Shown: positions 51,947-52,821 of the stretch, in pieces
How the letters are laid out: each line of letters opens with the position of its first letter
How positions within the stretch are numbered: position 1 is the stretch's first letter
Assembly (NCBI GenBank): GCA_022562895.1
Contig: JADFOK010000018.1
Coordinates: 1-52,821, forward strand
DNA length: 52,821 nt
Source: Bacteroidota bacterium
GTDB taxonomy: Bacteria; Bacteroidota; Bacteroidia; Flavobacteriales; Flavobacteriaceae
Reading direction: 5' to 3'
Notes under the pieces: generated by a model
Seen by the model: only the letters and a program-made list of their open reading frames with translations
What the model was told of the DNA's origin: nothing
The model's database searches: none
Translations under genes and position numbers: made by a program

Positions 51947-52762
51947 TCAAAAAGCTACATCATAGGTTCTTAATGCATCATTTAAAGAAGTTTTCTTATC
52001 GGTACTTTCTTTTCGTTTTCCTATTATTAAAGCACAAGGAACCTGATATTCTCCGGCAGGAAACTTTTTAGTATAACTTCCAGGAATTACTACAGATCGA
52101 GCAGCAACTAATCCTTTGGTTTCAATAGGTTCGGCACCAGTGACATCAATGATCTTAGTAGATGCAGTAAGGACAACATTTGCACCTAAAACGGCTTCCT
52201 TTTCTATACGCACACCTTCTACGACAATACATCTTGAACCTATAAAGGTATTATCTTCAATTATAACCGGAGCGGCTTGTAAAGGTTCTAATACACCTCC
52301 AATTCCAACACCACCACTTAAATGCACATTTTTACCAATTTGAGCGCAGCTACCTACCGTAGCCCAAGTATCTATCATTGTCCCTTCGTCTATATATGCA
52401 CCAATATTCACATAGCTTGGCATCAAAATAACACCTTTTGAAATATACGCGCCATAACGGGCAACAGCATGTGGAACAACACGAATTCCCTTTGCCTTAT
52501 AACCTCTCTTTAATGGTATTTTATCATGATATTCAAAAATACCAGCTTCCATTATTTCCATTTTTTGGATTGGAAAATACAATACCACCGCTTTTTTTAC
52601 CCATTCGTTTACTTTCCAGCCATTTTTGACAGGTTCTGCGCATCGAAGCTTTCCTTCATCAAGCAAATTTATTACTTTATGAATTCCGTTTATAGTAGTG
52701 GTTTCTTTTAAAAGTGACCGATCCTCCCAGGCTTTTTCTATAATTTGTTGTAATAGATCCAT
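51947..52762 (-). CDS. dapD: 2,3,4,5-tetrahydropyridine-2,6-dicarboxylate N-succinyltransferase
   Basis: A 271-residue enzyme of lysine and meso-diaminopimelate synthesis, using succinyl-CoA. An N-terminal helical domain (about 1-95) precedes the left-handed beta-helix of hexapeptide repeats (about 105-230, IGAYIDEGTMIDTWATVGSC and IGKNVHLSGGVGIGGVLEP). It ends with the VPCALIIGKR and SLNDALRTYDV tail. All are typical of DapD and the length is normal. The 59 bases after it to the window end hold no recognised feature. Confidence 0.95.
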   Translation of the reverse strand: MDLLQQIIEKAWEDRSLLKETTTINGIHKVINLLDEGKLRCAEPVKNGWKVNEWVKKAVVLYFPIQKMEIMEAGIFEYHDKIPLKRGYKAKGIRVVPHAVARYGAYISKGVILMPSYVNIGAYIDEGTMIDTWATVGSCAQIGKNVHLSGGVGIGGVLEPLQAAPVIIEDNTFIGSRCIVVEGVRIEKEAVLGANVVLTASTKIIDVTGAEPIETKGLVAARSVVIPGSYTKKFPAGEYQVPCALIIGKRKESTDKKTSLNDALRTYDVAF

Positions 52763-52821
52763 TTTTAATTTTAATAATTATGTCGAATTTCTATAGTTTA
52801 TTAAATTTTTGTGAGTTCCTT

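Noticed and set aside
1..52821. CRISPR array or tandem DNA repeats
   Set aside because: No regularly spaced direct repeats of 20-40 bases were seen. The protein-level repeats in the GIN, DUF4097-like and lipoprotein genes are too diverged at the DNA level.

Overview
The window is a stretch of chromosome from a low-GC member of the Bacteroidota, most probably a marine-type Flavobacteriaceae. The evidence is the set of lineage-typical genes: the type IX secretion protein PorQ next to lon and cmk, a secreted protein with a type IX sorting tail, the rlmD cluster with two small Bacteroidota-specific proteins, a ZapB-like/ZapA/RNase Y block, and head-GIN (DUF2807) proteins behind an ECF sigma factor. 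Promoter-like sequences also fit the flavobacterial TTG / TAnnTTTG pattern. No phage, plasmid, CRISPR array or insertion sequence was seen, and the gene content is mostly core.

Layout. 1-250: 3' end of a 5S rRNA gene, its terminator and two further hairpins. 252-5473: ZIP transporter, methyltransferases and the rlmD cluster. 5581-7873: an ECF sigma factor with a small membrane partner, then ornithine aminotransferase. 7918-17089: DUF2752 protein with a type IX cargo protein, Smr protein, Asp-rich lipoprotein, cysteine desulfurase, and an M23 peptidase/TonB-dependent receptor pair. 17240-19699: division and RNA-decay block (coiled-coil protein, ZapA, a rod-shaped 6S-like RNA, RNase Y). 19716-24115: frameshifted aldo/keto reductase, XerD-like recombinase, beta-barrel protein, AroQ, LpdA. 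24227-27954: two MsrB paralogues with a collagen-like lipoprotein, facing a lipoprotein M48 protease and an MFS transporter. 28010-32379: repeat lipoprotein and the sigma/anti-sigma/DUF4097-like/GIN operon. 32684-38688: Lon, PorQ, Cmk, DUF3179 and SRPBCC proteins. 38842-44314: SucC, two small proteins, a 539-bp gap with a candidate small RNA, RluF, UvrB. 44532-52762: pRiA4b ORF-3-like protein, heme A synthase, CCA transferase, TsaC/Sua5, a small glycosyltransferase/LPS-kinase group, and DapD.

How the parts may work together. Three intergenic sites have the GG-N10-G(A/T) spacing of sigma-54 (-24/-12) promoters. They precede lon, the M48 protease, and the lipoprotein-msrB-msrB operon, which suggests a shared protein-quality or oxidative-damage response (inference). 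Separately, the ECF sigma gene at 32379 and the small exported protein gene at 40191 share an identical 10-base upstream box (GTGTAACAAT), so the second may belong to that sigma factor's regulon. PorQ and the sorting-domain protein at 8222 belong to the same secretion pathway.

The least explained items are the candidate sRNA at 41366-41537, the repeat lipoprotein at 28010, and the sigma-54-like sites. All function names come from motifs and family knowledge read by eye; no database search was run.
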